Notes under the pieces: model-generated
What the model was told of the DNA's origin: nothing
Database searches by the model: none
What the model saw: only the letters and a program-made list of their open reading frames with translations
Translations under genes and position numbers: made by a program
NCBI GenBank assembly: GCA_020746995.1
Contig: JAGPXD010000006.1
Coordinates: 1,922,001-1,986,000 of the forward strand
Direction of reading: 5' to 3'
Length of the DNA stretch: 64,000 nucleotides
Origin: Plectosphaerella cucumerina
Lineage: Eukaryota; Ascomycota; Sordariomycetes; Glomerellales; Plectosphaerellaceae
Shown here: positions 45,329 to 55,840 of the stretch, piece after piece
Position numbering within the stretch: the first letter of the stretch is position 1
Layout: each line of letters starts with the position of its first letter

Positions 45329-48126
45329 ATGGACCCCGATGCCGTCCCGGGCGATGCGGCCTCCGGCCCCCAGGCTCCGGACTCGCTGGCCTGTGTTACC
45401 TGCCGCTCCAGGAAGCTCAAGTGCGACCGGGTGAAGCCCGTGTGCACGAGGTGTGTCAAGGCCAAGGCTGAGTGTGTCTTTCCCGAGTCGAGGAGGAAGC
45501 CTGCTTTCAAGCGGCGGAACGTGAAGGAGCTCGAAGAGAGGCTGGGTATTTATGTCCCTTGTGTGTGTGTGTTGTGAGATTCGAGGCTGACGGGTTGGGC
45601 AGCGCAAGTCGAAGGTCTCTTGAGAGAAGGCCGGTCTTTGAATGATGCCGGCGGATGGGGCGGTTATGGTGACAATGGAGATGGCTCTCGGTTCCCTACG
45701 GGGAGTATGGGTGACTTCACCGTCGACATGGAGACTGTCATGGCCAGGGAGGCGGGGTTCTCGACGGGAAGCGGCTCAGGGGGTGACATTCGATCAGTAC
45801 CGCCGCCGACTGAGACCAGTTTCCATACGACATCTCGGTTCACGAACCCGGCAGGACCTGCCCAAGAGTTGATGGAGATGGGACTGAATGAGCAGCTGCC
45901 GCCGTTCGAACTGATGGAAGAGCTGTGGGTTTTCTTTCGTTTGACTTGGGCCTATCGGTTGAGCTGACTGAAGACAGGAACGCGGCATACTTTCAACGAG
46001 CTCATATGTTCATCCCCATCATTCACCCGAGTAGGTACTTCCAGGCGTTCTACTCGGCACCACACAAGAGGCCGCCCATGTGTCTCCAGTATGCCGTGTG
46101 GACCATGGCTTCGAACGGCCATGACAAGTATGGCCACTATCATGATATCTTCTACAAACGAGCACGGCAGTATGCCGATGGGGACGAGATGAGGGTTAGT
46201 TTCCTCCTTGACATGCACTGAAGGAGGGTATTGGGCTGACACAGACACAGGGATACGGAGAACACTTCCTCTCGGTAGCACACGCCCAGGCATGGGCACT
46301 CATCGCGACCGACGAGGCGCGTAGCATGCTCTTCACAAGGGCGGCCATGAGCTCTGCAAAGGCCGTCCGACTCGTTGAGATGATGGGCTTGCACCGTATC
46401 GACGGCGGCGGTCACGAGATGGCGCCAACGCTGGCACCTGCGAGGGACTGGACCGACCTGGAGGAGCGAAGAAGAACGTTCTGGGGCGTCTTCTGCATTG
46501 ACTGCCACGGCAGCATATCCACAGGGTGGCCGACGCTCATCAACCCGAACGACGTACGTCCACACTTCTCACAGACTCGCTTTCCTGCTGACAAAACTCA
46601 CAGATCAACACGAACCTCCCCGCCTCGGAAACGGCTTTCAACGAGGGCCGCGAGGAGACGACGTGCCCCCTGACCGACGTGCTCAAGGGGGCGGCCTACT
46701 CAACCTTCGCTGGCTCCATCATCATCTGCCACATCCACAACGAGATCCTTCGACACGTCCACCGCGCCAAGCCTAACGACCGGCCTGAGGACGTTGAGTA
46801 CGGCGACTTTTGGAAGAGGCACCGCGAGCTCGATAACATGCTGTCGAGCGCGTTTATCTTCTTGCCAGAGATCTTCCAGCTCCCGCGTCAGCTGAGGAAT
46901 CCCTCGGCTGTTCATACTAACTTGAATCTGCACGCTGGTATCATCTGTCTGCATCACGCCGCCATAGAAAAGGTTGATAAGCACGGCCTTCCTGTAGCTC
47001 TGAAGCAGGCGTCGGAGCGACGTATCCGCGACGCGGCTGAGGAGATTGTCAACATTGTGCGGCTTTCGAGCCATGTCAACCCCGGATTTGTACGTCACAC
47101 CCCGTGCTTGCACTTTGATCAGCTCTAATATCTTCCCAGAAAAGTCCAATGGCCGCATTATCCATGTATTGCGCCTCGTCAGTCTACATCTACGCCGCAA
47201 AGACCAATCCCCAAGCCGGCCTCTCGACTTCCGACAGGGACAACCTCGAATTCATCATCCGCGCCATGGAAGCCATCGGAAAACACCACCTCATCACCCA
47301 GTCATTCTTGCAGCAGATTTGCGCCGACGTCGAGCGCAACGGTCTCGTGGACGCTGTGGCATTGCCCGGTCTCGCCAAGCACAGGAATGCCTTTGGCTGG
47401 GCGTCGTCCAACGTGCCCCTCCTCGCGAGGAGCTACCTGACCAAACACTCGGACATTCAGGTGCCTTTACCTGGCAGACTACCCCTCGGCGTGGCCAGTG
47501 GGACGTTTGACCCAAGCAAGACACCGCAGGCGCAGACTGCGAGGGGCTGCGCCACAGCACCGCTGGAAACTGTTGGGCCGGCAGAGGCGACGAATAAGAG
47601 GCGTAGGACGTCGCCGCCCCCACAGCAGCAGCAGCAGCAGCAGCAGCAGGACAGACCGTCGTATGACTGGAACAACCAAGCTGCACCAACAACTTTCTAC
47701 GACAACAGCAATAACAAGGGCCGCGGCGTCTTTGGCGGTGGCCTCCTGCGAGCAAGCGGCGTGGCGCCCATGCCAAACGATGCTCCTCCATCCGTCAGCT
47801 TACCGCACCGGGCGAGCACCAATGTCTCCCCGGTAGTCAACCTCCCCCCGGCGGTCGGTGTCTCGGCTCCGCCGCCGCCGCAGATGCCGATAAACATGGG
47901 GGTGATGGGCCAGCCGCAGGGGGACACCATGCCGTACACGACGGCCGTGCTGCCTGCTGTGACGGTGGGATATGATGCGGCGGGGGCGTTTGTGTATGCG
48001 CAGCCGACGCAGGATACGGGAGCTATGGGGTTCGCGGTGCCGGAGGCGGTTGATCCGTGGAACTTTTTGCCGGTGATGGATGATGCGACGTGGGCGGAGA
48101 TGGAAGGGGGGGCTGGGACGGGGTGA
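45329..48126 (+). CDS. Zn(II)2Cys6 fungal transcription factor with middle homology region
   Basis: Sequence-specific transcription factor of the fungal binuclear zinc cluster class. Six exons (45329-45545, 45603-45924, 45978-46194, 46251-46553, 46604-47089, 47140-48126) with introns of 50-57 bp encode 843 residues. Cys22, 25, 32, 39, 42 and 49 fit CX2CX6CX6CX2CX6C, followed by a basic linker and a short coiled coil (VKELEERLAQVEGLL). The fungal_trans middle region begins with FIPIIHPSRYFQAFY and continues through AHAQAWALIATDEARS, SAKAVRLVEMMGLHRID and ERRRTFWGVFCIDCHGS. The C-terminus is low complexity, with nine or so Gln from a CAG repeat at 47623-47649 and a late acidic stretch that may activate transcription. 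Target genes cannot be read from the context; it ends convergently with the next gene. Confidence 0.93.
47623..47649 (+). repeat. (CAG)n repeat encoding polyglutamine
   Basis: Nine uninterrupted CAG codons within the last exon of the Zn2Cys6 factor, a site likely to vary in length between strains. Confidence 0.9.
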
Positions 48127-48346
48127 ACAAGGTACGGGGTGCGATAATGTGTTTGTGAACTTGGGACTGCTGGTGTTTGTAAGAATTACCGCGTGGCATC
48201 ACAGGGTACTTGCTCCTTGTTTTAGAGGCTTTGGTTGTATGATGTTGCTAGAACAACGGCGATCGATAGAAGGTATCAGAGCACGCCACGCTTTTCCCAT
48301 ACAGACACCATATGAGAACCCAGGACATCATCTCCATGTCCTCCCC

Positions 48347-48901
48347 TCAACTGATACACGGGTTCCAAGCATCGTCCTCCCCCTCCCAAAGGTCCCTGTC
48401 ACCCAGCTCACTTTCCTCCGGAATGTAGGGACGCAAGACCCTGAAGACATACCAAGGCGGCATGCACCATCCTCCCGCCTCGACGATACCGCGGTTCATA
48501 CGGTGAATGTACTCGTTTCCGGCGAAGCCGGGAGTGGTGAGGTCGCTGACATAGACCAGCGCGTCAACCCGCATGCCGGTGCTCAAGCCCTCGGCGGTGG
48601 AGTAGATGATGGTGACGCGGAGGTAATGCTTCTGGTAGTTGATGGGGACGAACTCGTGGAAGTCGAGGGTTTGTTCGTCGGTGGGATCGAGGAGGTAGAG
48701 CATGCCGTAGATGCCGATGGGGGGAGAGGGAGGGGTGGAGGGGTGGAGGATGTTGGCGTAGCCGCGTTGGTTGATCTGGAAGGTCCAGCCGGAGAGGTGG
48801 GCGAGGCCGAGGGGCGTGGAGGAGGGGCAGCGGTCGAGCATCTGGGTGGTGGAGATGTTGGAGCCGTAGGCGAAGTAGTATGTAGGCGGAGGGTCCGCCA
48901 T
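48347..48901 (-). CDS. gamma-glutamylcyclotransferase-fold protein (AIG2/GGCT-like)
   Basis: Predicted cytosolic enzyme of the GGCT-like fold, a family that releases 5-oxoproline from gamma-glutamyl compounds. Single exon, 184 residues. The signature YFAYGSN (residues 9-15) forms the substrate-binding loop, followed by ISTTQML, LSGWTFQINQRGYANI and IYGMLYLLDPTDEQTLDFHEF. Glu83 in FHEFVPINY occupies the position of the conserved catalytic Glu. I chose the ATG at 48901 because the upstream in-frame extension to 49108 is a His/Thr/Ser repeat (HADTSHADTSHAG) that comes from a tandem DNA repeat and precedes the fold. The exact substrate is not shown by sequence. Confidence 0.9.
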   Translation of the reverse strand: MADPPPTYYFAYGSNISTTQMLDRCPSSTPLGLAHLSGWTFQINQRGYANILHPSTPPSPPIGIYGMLYLLDPTDEQTLDFHEFVPINYQKHYLRVTIIYSTAEGLSTGMRVDALVYVSDLTTPGFAGNEYIHRMNRGIVEAGGWCMPPWYVFRVLRPYIPEESELGDRDLWEGEDDAWNPCIS

Positions 48902-49511
48902 GTTGGAGGTTGGTTGATGGTAGAGGGTAGAGTGAGGCATGTGGTGTTTGTTGGGTGTGGTGTTGTTGTGGTTGCAGAGGTGGGTTGTTGATGATGTCGT
49001 GGGTTTTATATGCTTTGGGTGGTGACCCGCATGCGAGGTATCCGCATGTGAGGTATCCGCATGTGAGAGACCAGACTGAAGATGTGTTTGCAAGCTTTGG
49101 CCTGTCATCTGTCAGATGCTGCGCGCTTCATGCTTTCATGCCGAGGAGGCAGAGCCGTGGTAGCTTTGTTTGGACAGAGTCAGAAAACGTCTCGATGCAA
49201 GACAAAGGATGGATCCCCAAAACCAACAATACTACATTGCGGTTTACGAGTTCGAATTGCATGGAATTTGCTATGCTTTCAGAAAGGAACAGACTCTGGA
49301 GGAATTCTCATGCTGCGGCTTTGCTGCTGGATAAGAACCTGTGGATCACAAGGTTCAACAATGCATCTATTTGTGACTCTGTTTGTTCTGATCATCCTGG
49401 CCCGACCTCATCAAATATGCCACACTCCCATCCAAGAGTACTGGATTCGCTCGACCGGTCTTGAAAAATGTGCTTGATACCCGTAGGTGAGGGCAAGTTC
49501 TCCCCTTTAAC
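48902..49511. other. intergenic region upstream of the cyclotransferase gene
   Basis: This holds the cyclotransferase promoter and the 3' end of the next minus-strand gene. A direct repeat of GCATGTGAGGTATCC-like units lies at about 49029-49065. The stretch 49180-49440 is less GC-rich than its surroundings. No exon is recognisable. Confidence 0.5.
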
Positions 49512-50657
49512 TCATGACGAGTCGTAAATATGCTCCTGAACAATCCTCTCCTGCTGACACCTCAACGCCGTGTAGCTCGCAAGAATCTCGCCCATGAACC
49601 GCTCAGACACCTCAGCATATACCCGCATCTCCCATGCCTTTCCACCACCTTCCGGCAGCCGAATCTTCCGCAACGCAATCACTAGCCGGTCATACGCATC
49701 AAGCAAACATAGGGCTCTGGTATTGATGCCCTCAACATCCCTCAGGGTACGCATGCTCCAAAGCAGCAAACCCTCCGAGCTCGTCCACAATACGCCTGGG
49801 CCTGACGTGCTCCAGTCGCTCTCCTCCGCGGCGAAGATGCGACGCTCGACGAATGACTTCTTGTCGTCCGTCATCTCACCAGCTACAACGTGGATCTCAG
49901 CGTCCCAGTTGCTCCCGCCGAAGAGCTTGACCCAGGCCAGTTCCCTGGAAGTGCCGTCGACGAGGCTGTTCACTCGGAAGTGTGGTGTCTGGCGCGAGAG
50001 ACCGGAGCCGAGTGCCCACGCACATTGATACTGGAGGAACTGCCTCTCTTTCTTCTTTGCGCCAGGATCTTCTGGCGGGATCCCTGGCGACTCGATCACA
50101 CACGTCGAGGCGGTTGTGTTGTTGGGATCGGTGACCTTGGTGGGCAGGCCAAACCTCCCCGTCTCGATAACCAGCTTCCGCACAGGAGTGAGAGCCTGAT
50201 ACCGAGCTTTGATGTTGACGATATTTGGTCTACTCAACGGCGGTGGAAGCCCGAATGGGCTGCGTGCCACTTTCGAACCTGGTGTTGCCTGGCCGCCCTT
50301 CGTCTCCTCAGGCTTGGGCATCAGCGTGCTGCTGTCATACCGCACCTGTGAACCCTTGTTGTCGTCTGTCACGAGGCGCAGGCCGCATCGCTCGCAGTAG
50401 TAGAGGAGGCTGCGGTCTCGGGTGTCTCCCAGCAGGCAGCAAGCGCATGAAAGGCAGAAGAGGATGTAGATGAAGAACCTGTGTTCTGTCAGCCGGACAT
50501 ATCGGGAGAGGACTGAAAGAGTTACTCACAACCCGACGGAATCATCCGATTTTGAGACGATGATGGTGCTCCCTCGGTATGCGCATGCTGGGCAAAGGGC
50601 AGTGGCCGAGTAGTCTGGACCGGGTGTCACCTTGTAGGGGTTTGGAGGAGGCGCCAT
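49512..50657 (-). CDS. unknown protein with two CxxC knuckles around a hydrophobic segment
   Basis: I do not recognise a named family. Two exons, 50530-50657 and 49512-50478, joined by a 51-bp intron (donor GTGAGT, CTGAC branch, CACAG acceptor) encode 364 residues. The N-terminus has CPAC (residues 22-25), then a strongly hydrophobic, Cys-rich stretch (FFIYILFCLSCACCLL) that begins at the exon junction, then CERCG. This CxxC / hydrophobic / CxxCG order resembles LITAF-type zinc ribbons that insert into membranes, but the length and other residues do not allow a firm call. The remaining 290 residues, including RPNIVNIKARYQALTPVRKLVIETGRF-type sequence and WSMRTLRDVEGINTRALCLLDAYDRLVIALRKIRLPEGG, look globular and conserved-type but unassigned. 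The start ATG at 50657 gives a Pro-rich lead of about 20 residues. Confidence 0.8.
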
Positions 50658-51075
50658 TGCAGCATGTCTCGTTGTTCAAAATGCCTTGGATTTTAGCTGG
50701 CTTTACCTCCATTTATGCACCAGAAACTCATGCTCGACCCTTGCTAGGAACGCCTTGTAGATCAGGAGACGTCTACATGCGGCTGGAACGAGGCGGATTT
50801 CACGATGGGTCGTGGCCAATGGTGATCGTTTTGGGAGAAATCGAGGCCCCGTGGTCGAGTGCACGATGCCGATTGGTCGCGCTCTTGACAGTCGCCAACT
50901 CGAGCCATATCAGGACATGAGTCTACTGATACAAAGGGACTTTGAATTGGTCTTCTTCACAAATGCCATACTTTTGCAGAATGCCATTGTGTCGTTCAAT
51001 CTTGGCCATACCCTGACATCATGCCTATGACCCTGCCATCCAGAACCATGCCCATCGTGATACCATCGTCACACC
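50658..51075. other. intergenic region between the CxxC protein and UCH genes
   Basis: Promoter of the CxxC-protein gene and 3' end of the UCH gene. No ORF with a recognisable motif is present. Confidence 0.5.
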
Positions 51076-51900
51076 TTACTGCTCCCCCTCGCTGAGCGTA
51101 ATGATGCTAAACTCAGCACTCCCCTGCCCAGCCTTGATAAACCTCCGCACCCCAGCCTCCAGCACCTTCTCCCCCAACATATCCTCGCCCTCAGGCACAG
51201 CGCCCCGGCAGATCAGCCCGCCAAAGCTCCCCTCAAACTCCCACAAGTTCCCATCGGCGCCTCGTACAAAAGCGAGGAAGTGGTATCCAATAGGGTCTCC
51301 CGCATCAGGTGCCGTCGTATCGCCTCCCACCGCCGCCCGGCTGTGACTCGCCTCGAGGACGGTAGAGTTGTAGAGCAGCTCGGCGCGCTTGTCAGGCGAG
51401 GAGATGGCCAGAGCTTCGCGGAGTATATCGGCGAGCGGTGAGCCGGGGACGATGCGCTCGCGGGAGGGGCCGTTGAGAGTTGCGTGGAGGAGGGCGATGA
51501 GACCGCAGGCGTTGCCGATGGTCTGGGGGAACCAGAGGACGGGATGGGGGCCTGGAGTGTCTGTGGCTGCGGCGGGAGGGGGGCTGGATTTTAGGCCTGC
51601 TGCTTCGTCCTCGGCTTCGACGGCGTGGTAGGCGTTGGACTGGGAGGGTTAGCAGTGCTTTGGATATCTTGGAGGCTGTGGTAGAAGCTGGACTCTTGAA
51701 CTCACAGGTGTGATGAAGATGAGAGCATGAGCTGGGCGCGGCACCATGGCGAGCAGGTCTGGATCATCTAGGGAGTAGACGTCGTGGAAGGCCAGCTGAG
51801 GGTCCATGCCGAGATCGTGGGCGAGTTTGGTGAAGACCTGGGGGTTGTTCTCGAGCGGAACGAAGTACTTCTTGCCTGCGGCGTTGTGGTGGACGGACAT
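51076..51900 (-). CDS. ubiquitin C-terminal hydrolase, UCH (C12) family
   Basis: Cysteine-type deubiquitinase related to yeast Yuh1 and animal UCH-L1/L3. Exons 51706-51900 and 51076-51639 (66-bp intron, CTAAC branch) encode 252 residues. The N-terminal FVPLENNPQVFTKLAHDLG and DVYSLDDPDLLAMVP are classic UCH elements. The oxyanion Gln104 and nucleophile Cys110 lie in QTIGNACGLIALLHA. His185 is in GYHFLAFV. The third catalytic position, Asp in the usual LDG motif, reads Glu201 in LWEFEG, so the triad is Cys-His-Glu rather than Cys-His-Asp. There is also a small insertion of A/P-rich sequence between the two conserved N-terminal blocks (about residues 78-96). It may be active with reduced rate or altered specificity. 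Confidence 0.9.
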
Positions 51901-52690
51901 ATTGGGCGGTTTGGTTTGGCACGTCTCAATTCAAATTCTTTCTGTCTCGGGTGCTCGGGAGGGAGACCTGATTCTTTGGCTGTGTATTGGTGAAGTCAAT
52001 GGTGCTTGGTAGTGTGTACGTCGAAGGGCGTGTGGTTCGAGTCGAGTTGGAGAAGCTGCAGGCACCAGGCACGCTGACGCAAGGTGCATGCCACCCACAC
52101 ATTCAACATCGGGAAAGAGCTCGAAGTGCCATGTCTGAAGCAAACACCAAATCCATGATTCCCCGCTCGTGCACTATCAATATTCGAAGGTTGTCCCCAG
52201 TCAAATCTGATACACCATCATCACATCACAAACTGCCACCTCCTACGCCGTGAGGAAATCTCCCCTGGAATTTGACTCGCTCTGGATTCTACGCGAATAC
52301 CCGCCATCTACTTCCTCCCTCTCCTTCTTCCTCTATCCTGGACTTAAAGTCCCAGCAGCAGCTCCCAGCCCCAACGTCCATCCCCATCGAGCCACGCCTC
52401 ATGCGCCATAAATAATAAATCACCAGCCCCAAAAGAAAAAACATCCTCGCAAGCCAAAGCGCCTCTGGATCAAGGAGAATAATAGAGAGATATGAAGAGG
52501 GGGTGGCGGGGAAAGAGTCGAGAGAAAGCAAAAAGCCCTGTCTGTCGTATAGCGCTCGCCTTGACCCTTGCCTCCATTTCGAATAGTGTCTACAGCACGG
52601 CCAGTGTCGATTTTGTGGTAGCCAAGGGAGCCTTCACGGCCAACTTGTCCCCAAGGACAAGCCCGGCCAGAAGTACGACGACGCCGCGTT
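51901..52690. other. intergenic region between the UCH and Snf5 genes
   Basis: UCH promoter and Snf5 3' end. Short ORFs on both strands have no recognisable motif. A segment at 52400-52460 is A-rich on the plus strand. Nothing further is seen. Confidence 0.5.
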
Positions 52691-54948
52691 CTACGCTTCG
52701 TCGCCGTGCGCGTTCGGCCGCGAGTCGAAGCCCACCCGCGCGTTGACCGCCCGCCGGTGCGTCTTGATCTCCAGGTGCTTCTCAAAGTTCTCCGTCCGCG
52801 TCTCCGGCCCGAACGTGTACGACTTGCCGGGACAGTCGCGGCACTTAATCCGCGGCAGGAACATCCACTTGTGCCCTGCCGGCGTGCCCTCCTGGCCCGC
52901 CGGCACCGTCACCAGCGTCTCCGTCTCCGGGTTGACGCACGAGTATCGCATCACCGCGTCGAACTGGTCGTGCGGGTACCGCTCCTGAAGTTGCTGCAGG
53001 CTTCGAGTTGCCCACTCGGGAGCCGGCGGCTGTTTCTTCGTCAGTTTTTGTTCTGATGTTATGATCACATCTCAGGGATACTCACGGGTACGGGTTGTGG
53101 CCGGCCCTCGGTCGGCGCCGGTGCAGGGATACCGCCAAACAGCGCCGCAGACTTGGCTGCTGCCGCCTGGTTGCTAGGCGCTGGCGTCGATGGCGGCGGC
53201 ATGGACGAGCTGGGGCCGACAGAGGCGCTGGGTATCCGCGTATGCGCGGGGGTACCAGGCGTCTGGGAGCCGCTCGGCGTGAACCGGCCCCTCGGCGCCT
53301 GCAGCAGCCGCCTCAGCTTGTCCTTGGACACCTTCAACGTGACGATGAGCGACGTCGGCTCCTCTGTGTCGTCCCGCAGATCGCGTCCGCCGCGGCCGAC
53401 GTTACGGCGTGTCTCGTGGTGGTGGATGACGGCCGCCTCGGGCGTCTCGGACCTGCCCAGGTTCGCCATACGGTGCTGAGCCGCAGTGGCAGCGCCGCGC
53501 AGGCCCCTTGTCCTCGCGGTGCCGCCGCCGAGCTGCGATACAGCAGGCGAGTCGGGTCCAGAGTCGTCGCTCTCCTCCGAGTCGGACAGGTCGCCGTCGC
53601 GCGCGCCGGGGCGCTTGCGACCACCAGGGGCGCCGGCCACCCTCTTGTACAGCGTCGTCTCGTCCATAGTGGTGGGCGCGCCCGGCAGCACAGAGGACAT
53701 GACGAGGGTACGGATGGTGCGTTGACGCTCGCGGAGGTCGGGCAGCTGGGGCCCGCCACGACGGTTGATAGACCGCTTCTGGCGCCGCTGCTCGCGCGAG
53801 AAGACGAGCTCGTTGCGCTCTATGTCGGCGTCGGTCAATTCGTACAGGTACGGCGCGTACTCCTTGGCTTGCTGCTGCGGGCGGAACACGGCCGGCAGCG
53901 GCGACGGCAGGAAGGCACCAACGAGGTCCGGATCCTCGACGGGGCGGCCGTCGAAGGGATGGCCGACACCGTACAGGCTCCGTGTGAAAAGCTGGCACTG
54001 CTCTCGGATGCAATGGGCGATGGATGTGGTGAATTCGCCCGATAGCGACAGGTCTCGGGCCATGCTCGCAGCAAAGTCTTCGGGTGAGTTGAGCGGGTTG
54101 TTGATCTCCCACTCAAACTGATCGATCAGGGTGTGTTGGCCAATTGTGATGTTGAGCTTGATGAGGATGCGCATCTCGTCGTTCTTATAGGCCGCGTATG
54201 GCAGCTCGGGGTCGAGGGCGTCTTCCTCGGAATAGGCAAAGGGGTAAAAGTCGATAAGCTGCTCCTGCACCTGCTGCATGACCATGCGGTGAACAGGGGC
54301 CACCAGGGGCTGCTCCAAGTTCAAGTCCTCGAGAAGCTGGTGGGTGAAGAGGTCGACGTCAACAATACGGTCGTGCAGGTTCCAGGTGAACGTGTCGCGC
54401 AGCTTGACTTTTTCGTAGTCGACGTCGATCCGGACGGGCACCAGCTCCTCGTGCTGCTCTGCCTGCTTCTTGATGTCCCGCTTCTTCCAGGCCAGCGGCG
54501 GGGTGCGCCGCCGGCTTTGTCGCTGATGCCGCTGGAAGGGGTACACGAGCTGCGACGGGAACTGGTTCTGCACGCGCACGGCATCGGTCACGCCGTTGCC
54601 GCCGAGGCGGTATCCGTCGCCGTGGAGCACGCGCGGCGGGAAGACGTGGCGGTTGTGCTTGATCATGTTGTAGTCGTCGAGCATCTGCTGGGTGCGCACG
54701 ACGCTGGCCTCGTTCCGGACGCGCTGCTGCTCCATGGCGACGAGGTGCTGGGCGTCGCGGGAGAGGAACCGCTCGATCATGAGCTTGTTGAAGGATTCCT
54801 TGTCGCGCATCGGGATGGCCTGCTTCGCCTGTTGAGGCTGTTCCTTGGGCGTGCCATCGCGCGCCGCGGCGCTCCCGCTGCCGCTGCCATTGGCGGCGAC
54901 GGGCGGTGTTGAGGACGTCGGGGTGGATGAGGACGGTTGCGCGGCCAT
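52691..54948 (-). CDS. snf5: Snf5/Sfh1/INI1-type chromatin-remodelling subunit
   Basis: Core subunit of a SWI/SNF-class (or RSC-class) nucleosome remodeller in the nucleus. Exons 53086-54948 and 52691-53029 (56-bp intron) encode 733 residues. The ATG at 54948 begins MAAQPSS; an in-frame ATG 13 codons upstream adds no conserved sequence. A conserved N-terminal block (FNKLMIERFLSRDAQHL, HNRHVFPPRV) precedes the SNF5 domain at about residues 170-375, with its two repeats: LVPVRIDVDYEKVKLRDTF...WNLHD and ILIKLNITIGQHTLIDQFEWEIN. RSLYGVGHPFDG closes the domain. A disordered, acidic S/D-rich region follows. The second exon carries a fungal C-terminal module: EWATRSLQQLQERYPHDQF, then CRDCPGK...NFEKHLEIKTHRR, spaced like a U1/C2H2-type zinc finger. 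Whether it serves SWI/SNF or RSC cannot be decided from sequence. Confidence 0.92.
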
Positions 54949-55840
54949 GGTGAGAGGAGGGCCGCTCGTGTCGCCGAGCAGCCGCAAGAACGCGACAACT
55001 CCAGCGAGAGGATGTGTCGCAAAATATCGGGTATCGGATTGGCCGGGGGCGCGGGGATCGGGGTGCGTCGGGGGGTTGTCGCGGGGTGGATGGTTGAGTT
55101 GAGGTGGAGGATATCTGGTGTTTCCGTGAAATCTGGAAGCCTTCCGTTCAATCGCGTCCGACGGGACGGGCGGTCGCTCACACTGTTCCCCTGCTTGCGT
55201 AGGGGAGGAAGGCTCTAACGCGGGTGAGGTACCTCGGGTCTAGAACTTGCGTGAGACGTCGGCGGGAGGCTACCTGCAGCTGATAGTTTGTGGATCCCGC
55301 TTCCACCTCCGGCCGAGTCAGGGGCTTAGTACCTCTTTTGCAGTGCTCATTTGCTTAGAAGCATTATTATGCATGTGCGGGGCGACTCGCCAACTAACCG
55401 AGTTATTGCCCAATTGAGCTCTTGACGGGGACCAGGAGCAAGATCCACCGGACATCTCGAGCTGGGCCTAGCGCAGCGGCACTCGGATGGCCAGAGCACT
55501 TCCGGACCAGTCGACGGCAGGCACCGTGAGGTACCTTCTCAGGCGATTTAGGCGCCTGAGTACATGACGCACCTGGTGCCCGAGGACCTAAGGTCCCCCC
55601 GCCAGGTAAAGCTGGGAAAGCTGGAAAGCATCCACTGCTTCGCCTGAAGCCCCTCCTTCCGCACCCCGCCTCGAAAACTCGGGACTCAGTCAAAAATACC
55701 ACCCCTCCCAGCTCTGCTCGCGACCTCGTGTGACCTGCAACCCACACGTTTCTCGACCCAGTCTTTGTCGAGAACTTCCCTCATCCCCTCATCAACAAAC
55801 ACCCATTTCCCCAGGTATCATCACACGTATACCGCCCATC
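54949..55840. promoter_or_regulatory. divergent promoter of the Snf5 and PA2G4-like genes
   Basis: The flanking genes are transcribed away from each other, so both promoters lie in this 0.9-kb gap. Repeated GGTAC-containing boxes occur (near 55229, 55530 and 55328). The last 90 bases before the + strand start are C/T-rich with CATCAACAAAC-type leader sequence. No gene is seen. Confidence 0.5.

Noticed and set aside
53095..54045. 316-codon plus-strand ORF
   Set aside because: Antisense shadow of the Snf5 gene.
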